Shown: piece by piece, positions 26,769 through 36,293 of the stretch | Position numbering within the stretch: position 1 is the first letter of the stretch | Layout of the letters: each line of letters opens with the position of its first letter | NCBI GenBank assembly: GCA_019894765.1 | Contig: JAGXNT010000049.1 | Location: 1-64,000, forward strand | Length of the DNA: 64,000 bases | Direction: 5' to 3' | Origin: Candidatus Heimdallarchaeota archaeon | GTDB lineage: Archaea > Asgardarchaeota > Heimdallarchaeia > JABLTI01 | Made by a program: the position numbers and the translations under genes | Notes under the pieces: generated by a model | Databases searched by the model: none | The model's input: only the letters and a program-made list of their open reading frames with translations | What the model was told of the DNA's origin: nothing

Positions 26769-27614
26769 ATGAAAATTGGCGCTCATATTTCTATTGCTGG
26801 TTCTATTGAATTATCAATAAAAAGAGCATTAGTTGTGGGGTGTGATACCTTTCAAATTTTCACCCGTAACCCAAGAAGTTGGACTACTAAAGAGCTATCA
26901 GAAGATGCGATTTCTAATTTCCAAAATAGTGTTTTAGAGTCTAAACTGTGGCCAATTTACGCACATATGCCTTATTTACCTAATATTGCTAGTCCTGAAA
27001 CTGAGATGTGGAACAAATCGATTCTTCATTTAAAGGAAGAACTCGTGAGATGCGATGCCCTAAAAATCCCATATATTATAACTCATCTTGGTAGTCCAAA
27101 AGGATCGAAAAAAGAAAAAGGAATTTCAAATGTAGTTAAGGCTTTAAACAAAGTTTTCAAGAAATACAAAGGAAAATGCGTGATTTTACTTGAAAATACT
27201 GCTGGAAAAGATGGTAGACTTGGTTCGAGTATTGAAGATATTTGTGATATTATTTCAAGAATAAGAAATCAAGATAATATTGGATTTTGTCTGGATACTT
27301 GTCATGCTTTTGCATCAGGTTATGACCTTAGAAGCTCAGAGATTGTAAAAGACATGCTAAATGGCATTGATGAATGTGTTAGCTTAAATAAATTATTGTT
27401 AATACATAGTAATGATTCAAAATTTGATCTTGGATCTGGTAAAGATAGACATGAACACATTGGTTTGGGTTGCATTGGAGAAGATGGTTTCAAAACTATA
27501 CTAAGAGAAAAAAGAATAAGAAAAGTTCCTTTTATATGTGAAACACCTGTAGATGATAGACGAGATGATAAAGGAAATTTAGAGTATCTCAGGCAATTGC
27601 TTATGAAGATCTAA
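26769..27614 (+). CDS. nfo: Endonuclease IV (AP endonuclease)
   Basis: A 281-residue TIM-barrel AP endonuclease. Family motifs are complete: GAHISIAGS at the start, FQIFTRNPRSW, THLGSPKGS, LLENTAGKDGRLGSS, FCLDTCHAFASGYD, HSNDSKFDLGSGKDRHEHIG and ICETPVDDRRD, which supply the three-zinc-site residues. It cleaves DNA 5' to abasic sites in base excision repair. It is transcribed alone. Confidence 0.95.
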   Translation: MKIGAHISIAGSIELSIKRALVVGCDTFQIFTRNPRSWTTKELSEDAISNFQNSVLESKLWPIYAHMPYLPNIASPETEMWNKSILHLKEELVRCDALKIPYIITHLGSPKGSKKEKGISNVVKALNKVFKKYKGKCVILLENTAGKDGRLGSSIEDICDIISRIRNQDNIGFCLDTCHAFASGYDLRSSEIVKDMLNGIDECVSLNKLLLIHSNDSKFDLGSGKDRHEHIGLGCIGEDGFKTILREKRIRKVPFICETPVDDRRDDKGNLEYLRQLLMKI

Positions 27615-27629
27615 GTCTATCAGGTTAGT

Positions 27630-28772
27630 TTATGCGAAAACGTCATATGTGCTAGCTTCTCTAGCGATGATTGGTGCTAAGGAATCGATTTTCTTGGTAA
27701 ATATTGGATTCATACTTTTTGCTATTGTAACTATAATGCCCATTTTTTCACTATTAAACATAGGAGCTACAGTACTAATATCGCCTTTTGAGACTTCTTT
27801 TCTCATAGCTAATTCCGCTAAAATACTTGCACTGGTAATGATTTCACTAATTTTATCATTCACTTTTTGAATAACAGCACTTTCATCAATACCTTTTACA
27901 CTTGCTAAGAGGTCTTTGCAGAATTTGCTTGGTTCTCCACCAATGACTTTGCCTTTTATCAGATCAACAATTACTGCATCATCATATGCCTTCGCTATGT
28001 TTCTCTTTGTACCAATTAGATCTGCTTCCACAATTTGGTTGGTCCAAAAGACTTTCTTTAAATCCTTATGTGGAGCAAATATCTCGAGACTAGCAATTGC
28101 GATTTCTGTCATTACCTCATCACCTGTTACAACGACAGGCTTCCCCATTAAAATTGCTAAAATTGCTTTATCAAGATCCTTCTTGACGACTTTATTTAGA
28201 AATTGCATACTACCTTTTGTTTTCGATTTTGTAATTGTAATTTTCCTTGCAGCATAAAATTCTTCAATTTCAACTTTGTACGATTGTACATCTAGTAGTT
28301 CATCTATTTTCTCTCTCACGAGATTTGGCAGTGGTTTTCCGAAAACATATCTTTCTCTAACCAAATTACTGACGCGTTTGCATTGTGTTGAGAGAAAAGG
28401 TGCTAATCGATACATTTGCAATTGTTCTTTCGCTTCCATTAGTATGATTAGTGAACAAGATCTCTGACCACCTCTTAATTTCGGTGCTGGTATTGTAAAG
28501 AAATATGAAAATGCGATTTTTTCTTGTTTACTAAATGGTATTATGGATTCACCACATAGTTCACTTTTGTTATCTGTGTGCAGAGACAAGGAGCCAATCA
28601 TTGCTTTTACGGCAATTTCACTTGCTGAATTATCGTCTAAATGCTTATGATAAGCACTCATGGGACCTATTGCATCATCAAAGGTTGCAAAACACACTGA
28701 AATTGAATTATTTTGTTGCAATTTATCATTACCACTTTTATTCAATTCTAGAAGTTGTGGATTAAATGTCAT
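27630..28772 (-). CDS. Possible longin/DENN-like (FLCN/SMCR8-type layout) protein
   Basis: I cannot name this 380-residue soluble protein with certainty. Residues about 23-150 read like a longin-type fold: SVCFATFDDAIGPMSAYHKH, then alternating strands, PKLRGGQRSCSLIILMEA and LAPFLSTQCKRVSNLV. Residues about 200-300 contain ILMGKPVVVTGDEVMTEIAI, SLEIFAPH and VFWTNQ, resembling the 'rpVvv.G......ai..L..faP' segment of DENN-type proteins. Longin-DENN pairs act on small GTPases in eukaryotes. This is inference from pattern. The start codon overlaps the stop of a Cys-rich small gene (ATGA), so the two are translationally coupled. Confidence 0.5.
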   Translation of the reverse strand: MTFNPQLLELNKSGNDKLQQNNSISVCFATFDDAIGPMSAYHKHLDDNSASEIAVKAMIGSLSLHTDNKSELCGESIIPFSKQEKIAFSYFFTIPAPKLRGGQRSCSLIILMEAKEQLQMYRLAPFLSTQCKRVSNLVRERYVFGKPLPNLVREKIDELLDVQSYKVEIEEFYAARKITITKSKTKGSMQFLNKVVKKDLDKAILAILMGKPVVVTGDEVMTEIAIASLEIFAPHKDLKKVFWTNQIVEADLIGTKRNIAKAYDDAVIVDLIKGKVIGGEPSKFCKDLLASVKGIDESAVIQKVNDKISEIITSASILAELAMRKEVSKGDISTVAPMFNSEKMGIIVTIAKSMNPIFTKKIDSLAPIIAREASTYDVFA

Positions 28773-29032
28773 TGAAATTCACCCTCTTTGTTTGAATTAT
28801 ATAAACATATTAACGAAATTAAAGACCTGCCAGAAAGATGCATGCCTTTCATTTTTTGACAATGTTGACAACTATTGCAATTTGAAACGATGATACTATC
28901 TTTTGTTAAAGGGCACAAAATTTCATTGTATTTGACTGTTTTTTTAATTTTTTTTATTTCAGAAAAATTCTCAATATTATGCATCAACTTCTTACTTTCC
29001 CTAACATGTTTACGATTGATATTATCGTTCAC
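28769..29032 (-). CDS. Small Cys-rich protein coupled to the longin/DENN-like gene
   Basis: An 87-residue protein with a Lys-rich helical N-terminus and a Cys cluster: CPLTKDSIIVSNCNSCQHCQ, with a further Cys in ISLICLY. The CxxCxxC group and the extra Cys could bind zinc or an iron-sulfur cluster. It overlaps the next gene by ATGA, which argues it is real. The function is unknown. A pairing with the downstream protein is inferred from the overlap. Confidence 0.6.
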   Translation of the reverse strand: MNDNINRKHVRESKKLMHNIENFSEIKKIKKTVKYNEILCPLTKDSIIVSNCNSCQHCQKMKGMHLSGRSLISLICLYNSNKEGEFQ

Positions 29033-29096
29033 AAATTATTTGAGATTTGAATTTAAAAACCCAAAGTTTTCAGTTGGAAAAGCACTAATCCAATAT

Positions 29097-30377
29097 TTAC
29101 TTTTTGTTCTCGATTATTTTTATCAGTTTTTCAGCAAACTTTGAATCGGAAAAATCAAGTATTTCTGCTTTTCCCCAGCCAGTATTTTTTATAGTTTTCT
29201 TAATTATTTCAACATGATCTTTCTTATTAGTAATGATTAATGCAGTACCTTCATTCTTCATTTTAAGACTTGAAGCAGCAATTACTGCTTTTAATTCATC
29301 TTTTTTCTCTTGTTTTATAGAGTAATTTGAAGGATTATTAGAAATTAAGAAGCAATTATCATCCCAAATGCATCCAACAATAGACGGTAAAGAGATTTCA
29401 AAGTCAAATTGCCAAACTTTCTTTGCTAAACCAAATTCAATCCAATTAGCAAATTCTATTTTTCTTATAATAGATTTATACCTTTTTTTCCTACATATAC
29501 GCCTAATTGTATCATTTATAATTAGCTTTTCAACTATAGGAGATGATGCAAAGACAGTAAAAGGACCTGTTGGATGTTGAATTCTTTTCTTGTATATTTT
29601 TCCAGCTTTAATTAATTTCTCTAAATCAACTAATGAAATATTTGATTCATCAATTGCATTTTTATCAAAACCAATTCGTTCTCTGTCTATTGAGTTTTCA
29701 TAGACCCACCCATTATTAACAATATTCTGAAAAAAGGCAAACTGATACTCACTTAAAGACTCCGGTGAAAGAATAGGTGATTTTTGTTTGTCTTCACCAC
29801 CTTTAATCTGACTTACTATGGAATTACTTTTATCTGAAGGTTTATTCAATAATTCATCATCACTTGCTAAAAATCCAGGTGAAAAATCTTGATTGTCATC
29901 AATTAGTAAAGATGTTTCTTGTTGAATAGACTCGTTTTGGGAATCATTTGATATGAAATCTAAGGCTTCCTTGTCACTCTGTTGTGTCCATGTATCTAAT
30001 TCGGAAAATAATTCATCGATTTCTTGATCTGATTCATTTGAAAAAAGATTTGATTGTAATTTAGGTTCATCAGCGCTTTCTGTAATTAAGTCTATTGCAT
30101 AATCCTCTTGATTGTTTTCAAGGATAAATCCACTCTTTTTTTTCTTTTTCCAAGCAAATATAACAAGAAACGTCTCAACAACAAGAATTAGTAATACAAT
30201 AAGAATATTCTGGGTGATTAGTTCAATTGGTAGAGCGAGAAAAGAAAAGGAATTTGAAATAATATCATACTCAACTAGAATGTGCATTATAAAAGATAAT
30301 AATAACAGAATATTGATTATAAATAGACCAAAAAGAAGATGTTTACTGGATATTTTCTCAAATTTAAAGAAAGCCAT
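29097..30377 (-). CDS. Membrane-anchored protein with acidic linker and a soluble C-terminal domain
   Basis: A 426-residue protein. Two transmembrane helices lie within residues 12-75. A Ser/Asp/Glu-rich linker (about 85-200) is followed by a globular C-terminal half containing EYQFAFFQNIVNNGWVYENS, WQFDFEISLPSIVGCIWDDN and GTALIITNKKDHVEIIKKTI. The last part has alternating strands and helices with conserved-looking Asp and Lys residues and could be a degenerate nuclease-like or binding fold. I do not recognise the family. Confidence 0.6.
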   Translation of the reverse strand: MAFFKFEKISSKHLLFGLFIINILLLLSFIMHILVEYDIISNSFSFLALPIELITQNILIVLLILVVETFLVIFAWKKKKKSGFILENNQEDYAIDLITESADEPKLQSNLFSNESDQEIDELFSELDTWTQQSDKEALDFISNDSQNESIQQETSLLIDDNQDFSPGFLASDDELLNKPSDKSNSIVSQIKGGEDKQKSPILSPESLSEYQFAFFQNIVNNGWVYENSIDRERIGFDKNAIDESNISLVDLEKLIKAGKIYKKRIQHPTGPFTVFASSPIVEKLIINDTIRRICRKKRYKSIIRKIEFANWIEFGLAKKVWQFDFEISLPSIVGCIWDDNCFLISNNPSNYSIKQEKKDELKAVIAASSLKMKNEGTALIITNKKDHVEIIKKTIKNTGWGKAEILDFSDSKFAEKLIKIIENKK

Positions 30378-30402
30378 CTTAGTAATCTCACAAATCTTAA
30401 CA

Positions 30403-30445
30403 ATATGTAATTAAAAAAAAGAAATAAAAACCCCAATTATTGGGG
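30403..30445 (-). terminator. Hairpin and T-run after the RPA gene
   Basis: On the minus strand CCCCAATAATTGGGG (30431-30445) folds into a 6-bp hairpin with a short loop and is followed by TTTTTATTTC and a run of Ts. It lies 22 bases after the RPA stop codon. Confidence 0.65.
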
Positions 30446-30467
30446 TATATGGCTTTTAATGAAATTC

Positions 30468-32615
30468 TTAGACTTTAAGGGATTCTTTGACTAATTCGAT
30501 TTCAGCTTTTGGATCGACATCTGAGAAAGTTGAAGCAATAATATCCATACCGTCATCGAATTTGTTCTTTCTACTTCGACCACGAATTATTAGTTCTCGT
30601 CCTTTTAGTCTTTGTTCCAATTTTACAATAAGTGACTGAATTCCAGTGTTTTCTATTTCATCAACTAAATTTTCAGTGGACATATCAATAAGTTGCTCTG
30701 CTAACTCTCTGAAGAAAGTTATTCTAACACAACCTGTACCATCATCTAGTGCTAATGATAGAAATATTGTTTTTTGAGGATCAACATCCCCGTGTTCATC
30801 ACATTGCCACTTATCATCTTGCTCGTTGACTTTCTTACGACATTCAGGACAAGAATTGTAATACATCTTACCTTCGTAAACCTTTAGGATAGTTCCTCTT
30901 ACTTCTGAGAACTGATCTTCTTCTAAGTCAACCATGTCGACTCTAGTTGCTTTTGCACTTCTAATTTCATCTTTTTCCAATGGTTTAATGTCAGCTAGAT
31001 CCTTTGCTTCGGATTTTTTCAGTGTTTTTACAGTTGATAAGGAACCGAGATGAATTTCAATCCCTTGATTGCCTTCTTTTGTGTAGCCATGAATAACTTC
31101 GATTGGGGTCATTTCTTCCAAGCTTTCTAACTCAACTGCTTTATCATCCCATGCAACAAGTCTGACAGATCCAGTATTGTCACTTAAACCGATGTTAAGT
31201 ACTTTCCCTTCTGATCCATCATTTTTTGGAAAGGTCCTAATTTCTTGAACTCGCATAACCATAGCTCTAACATTTACGTCTCGATTGTTTGGCTCTAGTG
31301 AATTAAGATCTATGAAACCTATTTTTATCTCCGGAATAATATCCTTCAGGTGCTCAGGATTGATTTCAATTATTGCATTTCTTCCTGTGTGGACTTCGGG
31401 TTCACCTCGTAATCCTAAGCGAACATAGGCCCCTTCAATTCGGATGATGTCATTGATTTCAACTTTCTTGATATATTCAGTCATGCTGTTCCAGAGTGTT
31501 ATTCTGCCCGGACCTGAGTTATCCACCACCATTAATGAACCTACAACACTGCTTGTACCGTCTTTGCGTTCGAATTCTCTTATACTACTAGTACCAGTGA
31601 TTCTAGCAATTACAGAAATATTCGACATTTTTTCGTCTAAATCTGCCAATCTTACTTCCTCACTAGGTCCTGAGCTTTTTTTCGCAGTAGTACTAATGAG
31701 ACTGTCACTTTTCAAAATATCATCGGGAATATCTAGTTTAGCTTTTGGTTTCTTATTGATTGTACCGTTATTTCCAAGATGGACTTCTATTGTGTTGTTT
31801 AGACCTTGTCTGGTATAACCACCAACAATTTCAATAATTTCTTCTACTTTGTAGTTTGTTACTGATTCAGCTACTGTATCCCATAAGGTAATTTTTATTT
31901 TACCTGTTTCATCAGCAATTTCTAATGAAGCTACTTGACCTTCTGAACCGTCTTTTCTTGAAAAAGTACTGACTGGTCTAATAGCAGTTATTTTACCAAT
32001 CAAATCAACATCAACTTCTCCTAAAGATATACCTGAAATCTTTTTAGAATCGAGAAGGGATTTTGGAAAATCATCTTTTTCTATATCTTTTGGATCTGTT
32101 TCAATTTGAGATCTCGAGCTCAAGTTTATTTCTTTTACTTGGTCAAATTTACTCTCTTTCACATAAGCACTAATGATTTTGATTACATCACCAGATGATA
32201 ATCCATAATCATTAAATTGTCTTATTTGATCATCCCACAATACTAGTCTACAAAAACCTGTTTTGTCTAATAAATGGGCATTTTGAACTGCACCTTGAGT
32301 TCCATCATTTCTAGTGAATGATTTCGCATCATAGATGTGTTTAATCATTGCTGTTATTGTTACATTGTTCATACCACCAATCAAATCACTAATAGATGTT
32401 GGTTGTGGTGTTTGCATTTGTTGCGAGTCATAAAGATTGATCTCTAATTCTCTAGCAATAATATGTGCAGCACCTTCAAGTGTAATTAATCCACCTAATT
32501 CCTTAACTTTCTCATTGATGCGTTTTACTATTTCATCTTTAGAAAGTTCTGTTTCTGAAGCTATCCTATCGACAACTTCGTCATATGGCATGTTTAAGGT
32601 CATTGATTTCACCAT
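30468..32615 (-). CDS. Replication protein A (multi-OB-fold ssDNA-binding protein)
   Basis: A 715-residue single-stranded DNA-binding protein. An N-terminal helical segment (DEIVKRINEKVKELGGLITL) is followed by four OB folds (about 70-170, 190-285, 310-405, 430-520), each with the repeated 'R.F.+kDGs.g.V....l.D.tG..r.tLWd' pattern. A fifth region (about 550-690) carries a zinc finger, CPECRKKVNEQDDKWQCDEH. This is the RPA70-like arrangement of euryarchaeal/Asgard RPA, which coats ssDNA in replication and repair. An inverted repeat (32651-32670) lies in its upstream region. Confidence 0.92.
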   Translation of the reverse strand: MVKSMTLNMPYDEVVDRIASETELSKDEIVKRINEKVKELGGLITLEGAAHIIARELEINLYDSQQMQTPQPTSISDLIGGMNNVTITAMIKHIYDAKSFTRNDGTQGAVQNAHLLDKTGFCRLVLWDDQIRQFNDYGLSSGDVIKIISAYVKESKFDQVKEINLSSRSQIETDPKDIEKDDFPKSLLDSKKISGISLGEVDVDLIGKITAIRPVSTFSRKDGSEGQVASLEIADETGKIKITLWDTVAESVTNYKVEEIIEIVGGYTRQGLNNTIEVHLGNNGTINKKPKAKLDIPDDILKSDSLISTTAKKSSGPSEEVRLADLDEKMSNISVIARITGTSSIREFERKDGTSSVVGSLMVVDNSGPGRITLWNSMTEYIKKVEINDIIRIEGAYVRLGLRGEPEVHTGRNAIIEINPEHLKDIIPEIKIGFIDLNSLEPNNRDVNVRAMVMRVQEIRTFPKNDGSEGKVLNIGLSDNTGSVRLVAWDDKAVELESLEEMTPIEVIHGYTKEGNQGIEIHLGSLSTVKTLKKSEAKDLADIKPLEKDEIRSAKATRVDMVDLEEDQFSEVRGTILKVYEGKMYYNSCPECRKKVNEQDDKWQCDEHGDVDPQKTIFLSLALDDGTGCVRITFFRELAEQLIDMSTENLVDEIENTGIQSLIVKLEQRLKGRELIIRGRSRKNKFDDGMDIIASTFSDVDPKAEIELVKESLKV

Positions 32616-32650
32616 TTTATTTATTTTATATATCTTATTTTACTATTTAA

Positions 32651-32670
32651 GGCTCAAAATTTTTTGAGCC
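32651..32670. promoter_or_regulatory. Perfect 20-base inverted repeat upstream of RPA
   Basis: GGCTCAAAA and TTTTGAGCC pair perfectly around a TT centre. It starts 36 bases upstream of the RPA start codon. It could be a regulatory operator or a leader hairpin of the RPA transcript. Function is inferred. Confidence 0.4.
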
Positions 32671-33013
32671 ATTTTTGAACTTTAATTGTAAAATCAATGA
32701 AAGAAATGAAATCTATTTTACTCAATCTGATTTCCACATTGAGTAGTTATATCTTGTGTTTGGTTTCGTTTGAGGTTTCAAGTTAAAGTTCTGAGAATAG
32801 CTTATTCTTTCAGCCTTTTTAAACCTCCGTAAAGAGGTGACCGAAAGTATTTTTGTGATATTTATCTATGGAGAAGGTTTTATATTTTTATAAACAGTAA
32901 ACTTATTTGTCAATAGAGCTTAATTTCAAAGATTTATTTGGAGCAATAAATTTAATATTAAATTAAAAATCCAAAATGGAAATACAGGTGACAGGTTTAA
33001 GAGGTTATATTGA
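32671..33013. other. Intergenic region with nested inverted repeats
   Basis: No gene is visible. Within it TACTCAAT/ATTGAGTA pair at 32719-32745. At about 32769-32828 GAGGTTT and AAACCTC bracket an inner hairpin CTGA-GAATA-gct-TATTC-tt-TCAG. The 3' strand CCTC can pair instead with a downstream GAGG (CCTCCGTAAAGAGG). The region also holds the promoters of RPA (minus) and the RHH gene (plus). It may contain a structured RNA. Confidence 0.3.
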
Positions 33014-33175
33014 ATGAGAACAATATCATTAGGTATTCCAGATTTATTATTAGATGAAATAGATCAACTAGTTGAAAAAAACAAAATTTATGAAAATAGA
33101 AGTGATGTTCTCAGACAAGCCATTGAAGAATTACTTGCCAAAGAATTGGAATATTACAAGTCAAGAACTTCCTAG
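33014..33175 (+). CDS. Ribbon-helix-helix (CopG-like) DNA-binding protein, 53 residues
   Basis: The protein MRTISLGIPDLLLDEIDQLV continues with EKNKIYENRSDVLRQAIEEL and ends KELEYYKSRTS. This is a complete RHH fold: a short N-terminal strand (TISLGIP), helix 1, the turn, and helix 2 beginning NRSDVLRQAI. RHH dimers bind inverted repeats in promoters and often control their own gene. It stands alone between RPA and a convergent membrane protein. Confidence 0.8.
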   Translation: MRTISLGIPDLLLDEIDQLVEKNKIYENRSDVLRQAIEELLAKELEYYKSRTS

Positions 33176-33184
33176 AAAATAGAA

Positions 33185-33571
33185 TCAAACGCGATATTTA
33201 AATCTTTGATACTGACAATTTTGTTTGTTTTTTATTTTGCTCGAAATAGATTTTAATTTTCTTTTATTTTTAACTAGAGTTTGATAGTCTACTCGAGAGA
33301 AAACATTGGTTCTGAATCTTTTTCGATAATACCTACCAACCTCCACATCTGAATCTAATGTCTTAGAAGTGTCAGGTTCAGGAAGTATACCTCGTCCATG
33401 CAAATTATAAATTATAATTCCTGATATTAAAGACAAAGCAATTAAAGCGGATATTTCTATTGCCGTTTGTACTTTTAGATAGTCAAGAATAAACCAAAGT
33501 AAAACACTAGAAATAATTGTAATAATAATAAACACAATAACGTGTTCAAACTTTAGTTTTCTATAAATCAT
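33185..33571 (-). CDS. Small two-helix membrane protein of unknown function
   Basis: A 128-residue protein with two transmembrane helices (VIVFIIITIISSVLLWFIL and AIEISALIALSLISGIIIYN) and a very basic C-terminal tail (KNKRKLKSISSKIKNKQN). I do not recognise the family. It is convergent with the RHH gene, 9 bases apart. Confidence 0.5.
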   Translation of the reverse strand: MIYRKLKFEHVIVFIIITIISSVLLWFILDYLKVQTAIEISALIALSLISGIIIYNLHGRGILPEPDTSKTLDSDVEVGRYYRKRFRTNVFSRVDYQTLVKNKRKLKSISSKIKNKQNCQYQRFKYRV

Positions 33572-33665
33572 TTTTATATCATATCTCCAGAAATTTCAAG
33601 AAAAAATATCTTTTGTGCTTTTTGAATTTTGTTAATTGTTTTATTTGGGACAACGTATTAGTTCA

Positions 33666-34475
33666 TTAATTTAACGTAGTAATCCAAAACATGATTAAAC
33701 TTCCCACAATTGGAAGAAATAGATTATCTAACCATTTCCAACTGACTGCTTCAACAATAGTACAAATAACTCCACCTAACAATATAATCCAAATATAAAC
33801 CATTGTAATTTCCATATTGTATCTTAGGAAAGTAATAAAGAAACTCAGTAAACTAAAAATAAAAACTGCTATTGTGCCTGTTACAGTTTTGTGATTAAAA
33901 ATCTTATACTTTCCATAAGGAAATCTTCTTCCAATAACCTCACCTGAAGTATCCGCCCATGAAATAATTAATGCTCCAGCTGTAAAAACAGGCAGATTAT
34001 TTCTGAAAATTATTAATAAAATAAGCAAAGTGATTAAAGTTGCAGAAGTATTTAGTAAAAATGTAAAATCTCTTTCATTTTCTCTGTAATCCTTCAAGAT
34101 AAAATATTCTTTCAATATACTGAATTTTGAAAAGAAAACTAAGATAAGGAATATGAACAAGAAAAACGCTATTGCTAGAATAATTCCTAAAATATTTTGA
34201 AAAGAATAGACAATAAAAGCAATATAAGTTCCTCCAATAGAATGTACAATTTTTCTAGTAACCCAAATAGGGAAATTTGATTGCTTTAAAATTAATAATA
34301 TAATGAGAAAATAGAATCCAGCTATAGCTGAAATAATCGCTAAAAAGAAATCCATTCTAGTCAATGACCATAAATCTAAAGACGATAAAGATATGAAACT
34401 ACTAAGTGGAAATCTTGAAGTATTAAGGGAGAATATCCCAGTTAAACCGTAATGTACATTTATCATAATTTGCAA
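33666..34475 (-). CDS. Dolichol kinase/CTP-transferase-like membrane protein
   Basis: A 269-residue protein with about seven transmembrane helices. It has the conserved loop SWADTSGEVIGRRFPYGKYK followed by HKTVTGT, matching the CTP-binding motif of dolichol kinase (Sec59), phytol kinase and CdsA-like proteins. RKIVHSIGGTYIAF earlier fits the dolichol-kinase branch. Such enzymes phosphorylate polyprenols with CTP, feeding glycan-lipid carriers. A role with the GT-C protein at 20037 is possible but not shown by proximity. Confidence 0.75.
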   Translation of the reverse strand: MQIMINVHYGLTGIFSLNTSRFPLSSFISLSSLDLWSLTRMDFFLAIISAIAGFYFLIILLILKQSNFPIWVTRKIVHSIGGTYIAFIVYSFQNILGIILAIAFFLFIFLILVFFSKFSILKEYFILKDYRENERDFTFLLNTSATLITLLILLIIFRNNLPVFTAGALIISWADTSGEVIGRRFPYGKYKIFNHKTVTGTIAVFIFSLLSFFITFLRYNMEITMVYIWIILLGGVICTIVEAVSWKWLDNLFLPIVGSLIMFWITTLN

Positions 34476-34575
34476 ATGAAACTCATTATTGATTATTTGT
34501 AAATTTTTCTAACAGAGGCAATATCACAAAAAATAGTGGTTTTGAAATGAAATCTATATTTTTTACTAGATAATT

Positions 34576-35670
34576 TTATTTTTCTTCAATTTTTTGAAAA
34601 TGACTTGATCCGTAGCGAGCGAAAATTGAGCAAGTGCCTTCATGAGACACCATACACGGACCAATGGGTTTATCTGGGGAACATTTTTTTAGAAATAATT
34701 TACATTCGGGGGGGAGCATATTACCAAGCATTACTTCATGACATTTGCAACCAGGATGAATGTCTACAGAGTCTTCTAACTCTATATCGAATTTTACAAA
34801 TGCGTCAAATTGTACTAAATCTTTTGTAATCGCTAAACCACTTTTTTCAACAAGCCCTATACCACGCCAATTTGCATCCGCAACATCAAAAGCTTCGCTT
34901 ATAATTTCTTGAGCTTTAACATTACCTTCAGGTTTTACTACTCGAGAGTATTCATTCACAACAGCAGGTTTGTCATTTTTTATCATCTTCATAACTTGAA
35001 TTAATCCAATAACCATATCAATTGCTTCGAAACCCGTTATTACACACGGCATTTTGTATGTGTCACTAAAAGGTTGATATGATTCCAAACCAATTATAAC
35101 CGAAACATGACCGGGACAAATAAATCCTTTAGTTTTTCTTTTTTCTGATTTGAGTAAAAGTTCCATTGCAGGCACTGTCAAACGATGTGCTGAGAGGACA
35201 GAAAAATTACTTGGAGGTTTATCTAACAGTGCAGCTCCAGTCATTGGTGCACTCGTTTCGAATCCTACAGCAAGGAAAACAACTTCTTTATTTGGATTCT
35301 TTTCAGCGATTTTTACTGCATCTTGTGGTGAATAAACTATTCTTATATCGCTTCCATCTCTTTTTGCATCAGAAAGACTTCTTTTTGATGCAGGAACTTT
35401 GAGCATATCACCAAACGTAGTAATTATTTTTCCTTGTTCTGCAAGTTTCAACGCGAAATCAATTTCATAAGATGGACAAACACAGACAGGACAACCAGGA
35501 CCTGGTATTATAGCAATTGTATTAGGAATTATTGATCTAACACCAAAACGCGATGCAGTCATTTCATGTGTACCACACACATGAGTAATTTTTGTTTCTT
35601 CTTTTGGTGCTAGTTCTTCCAAACGTTTTATTGCACCAGAAATCAATTCTTTATTTTTCGCTATTACCAT
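34576..35670 (-). CDS. hypD: [NiFe] hydrogenase maturation protein HypD
   Basis: A 364-residue protein with the HypD cysteine motifs: THVCGTHEMTASRFGVRSI, GPGCPVCVCPSYEID, and the [4Fe-4S] ligands near the C-terminus (GCKCHEVMLGNMLPPECKLF, then the PIGPCMVSHEGTCSI segment). GFETSAPMT is also conserved. HypD works with HypC to assemble the Fe(CN)2CO unit of [NiFe] hydrogenases. hypF lies about 19 kb away; no other hyp gene or hydrogenase subunit is in the window. Confidence 0.95.
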   Translation of the reverse strand: MVIAKNKELISGAIKRLEELAPKEETKITHVCGTHEMTASRFGVRSIIPNTIAIIPGPGCPVCVCPSYEIDFALKLAEQGKIITTFGDMLKVPASKRSLSDAKRDGSDIRIVYSPQDAVKIAEKNPNKEVVFLAVGFETSAPMTGAALLDKPPSNFSVLSAHRLTVPAMELLLKSEKRKTKGFICPGHVSVIIGLESYQPFSDTYKMPCVITGFEAIDMVIGLIQVMKMIKNDKPAVVNEYSRVVKPEGNVKAQEIISEAFDVADANWRGIGLVEKSGLAITKDLVQFDAFVKFDIELEDSVDIHPGCKCHEVMLGNMLPPECKLFLKKCSPDKPIGPCMVSHEGTCSIFARYGSSHFQKIEEK

Positions 35671-35726
35671 AAAATATCAACATCATTTACATAGTTCATT
35701 TATTTTGCAAAATGTTGTCAATCAAT

Positions 35727-36128
35727 CTATTCTTTTATAAAATAGCCGTCTTCAATTTTCCCTGAGATTGTTTTCATTTTGACAAAAGCATTGAGAGCTT
35801 TTTCGACATTTTCTTCACTTAAAGTTAATTCAGCAGCTATATCAGTTAGTGGGATTTTTTTGTCTGACTTCTCAATGAATTCGACTATCCTTTCTTTTTT
35901 AGAGGGACCAGTTGTTCCTTCATCTTTGTATTTACCTTTTAATCCCATTGTGCTTTTTCCGCAACTCGGACAACTCCAAGTCGCCATCATCATTATTGTT
36001 ACTCTTCCCTCTGAATCCGGCATAGGTGCCATTTTAGTCCACTCTTTGTTTGTTGGAACCTCAGTGGGTAACCAGCTTTCACCACATTTTTTACAATTAA
36101 TTCTTTTCACTTTTGGTTTTCTAGCCAA
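35727..36128 (-). CDS. Zinc-ribbon plus winged-helix small protein
   Basis: A 133-residue protein. Two CxxC pairs (CKKC near 12-15 and CPSC near 53-56) form a zinc ribbon. After a Lys/Gly linker, residues about 75-133 form a winged helix (KKERIVEFIEKSDKKIPLTD, then IAAELTLSEENVEKALNAFV). The arrangement suggests a transcription or RNA-binding accessory protein. I cannot name the family. It lies upstream of hypD on the same strand. Confidence 0.65.
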   Translation of the reverse strand: MARKPKVKRINCKKCGESWLPTEVPTNKEWTKMAPMPDSEGRVTIMMMATWSCPSCGKSTMGLKGKYKDEGTTGPSKKERIVEFIEKSDKKIPLTDIAAELTLSEENVEKALNAFVKMKTISGKIEDGYFIKE

Positions 36129-36293
36129 TTTTCACGCCTCTATTGAAGAAATATTAAACTTCTCACTTGTTAAACTCTTCTATGAAATAATTATTATTTA
36201 ATGTTTGTTCTGCAAAAACTAAATGATATTTTTATAGAAAAAAATTAAATTTCCAACCACTATATAGATAAGAGATTAGTTGGGATTACACTT

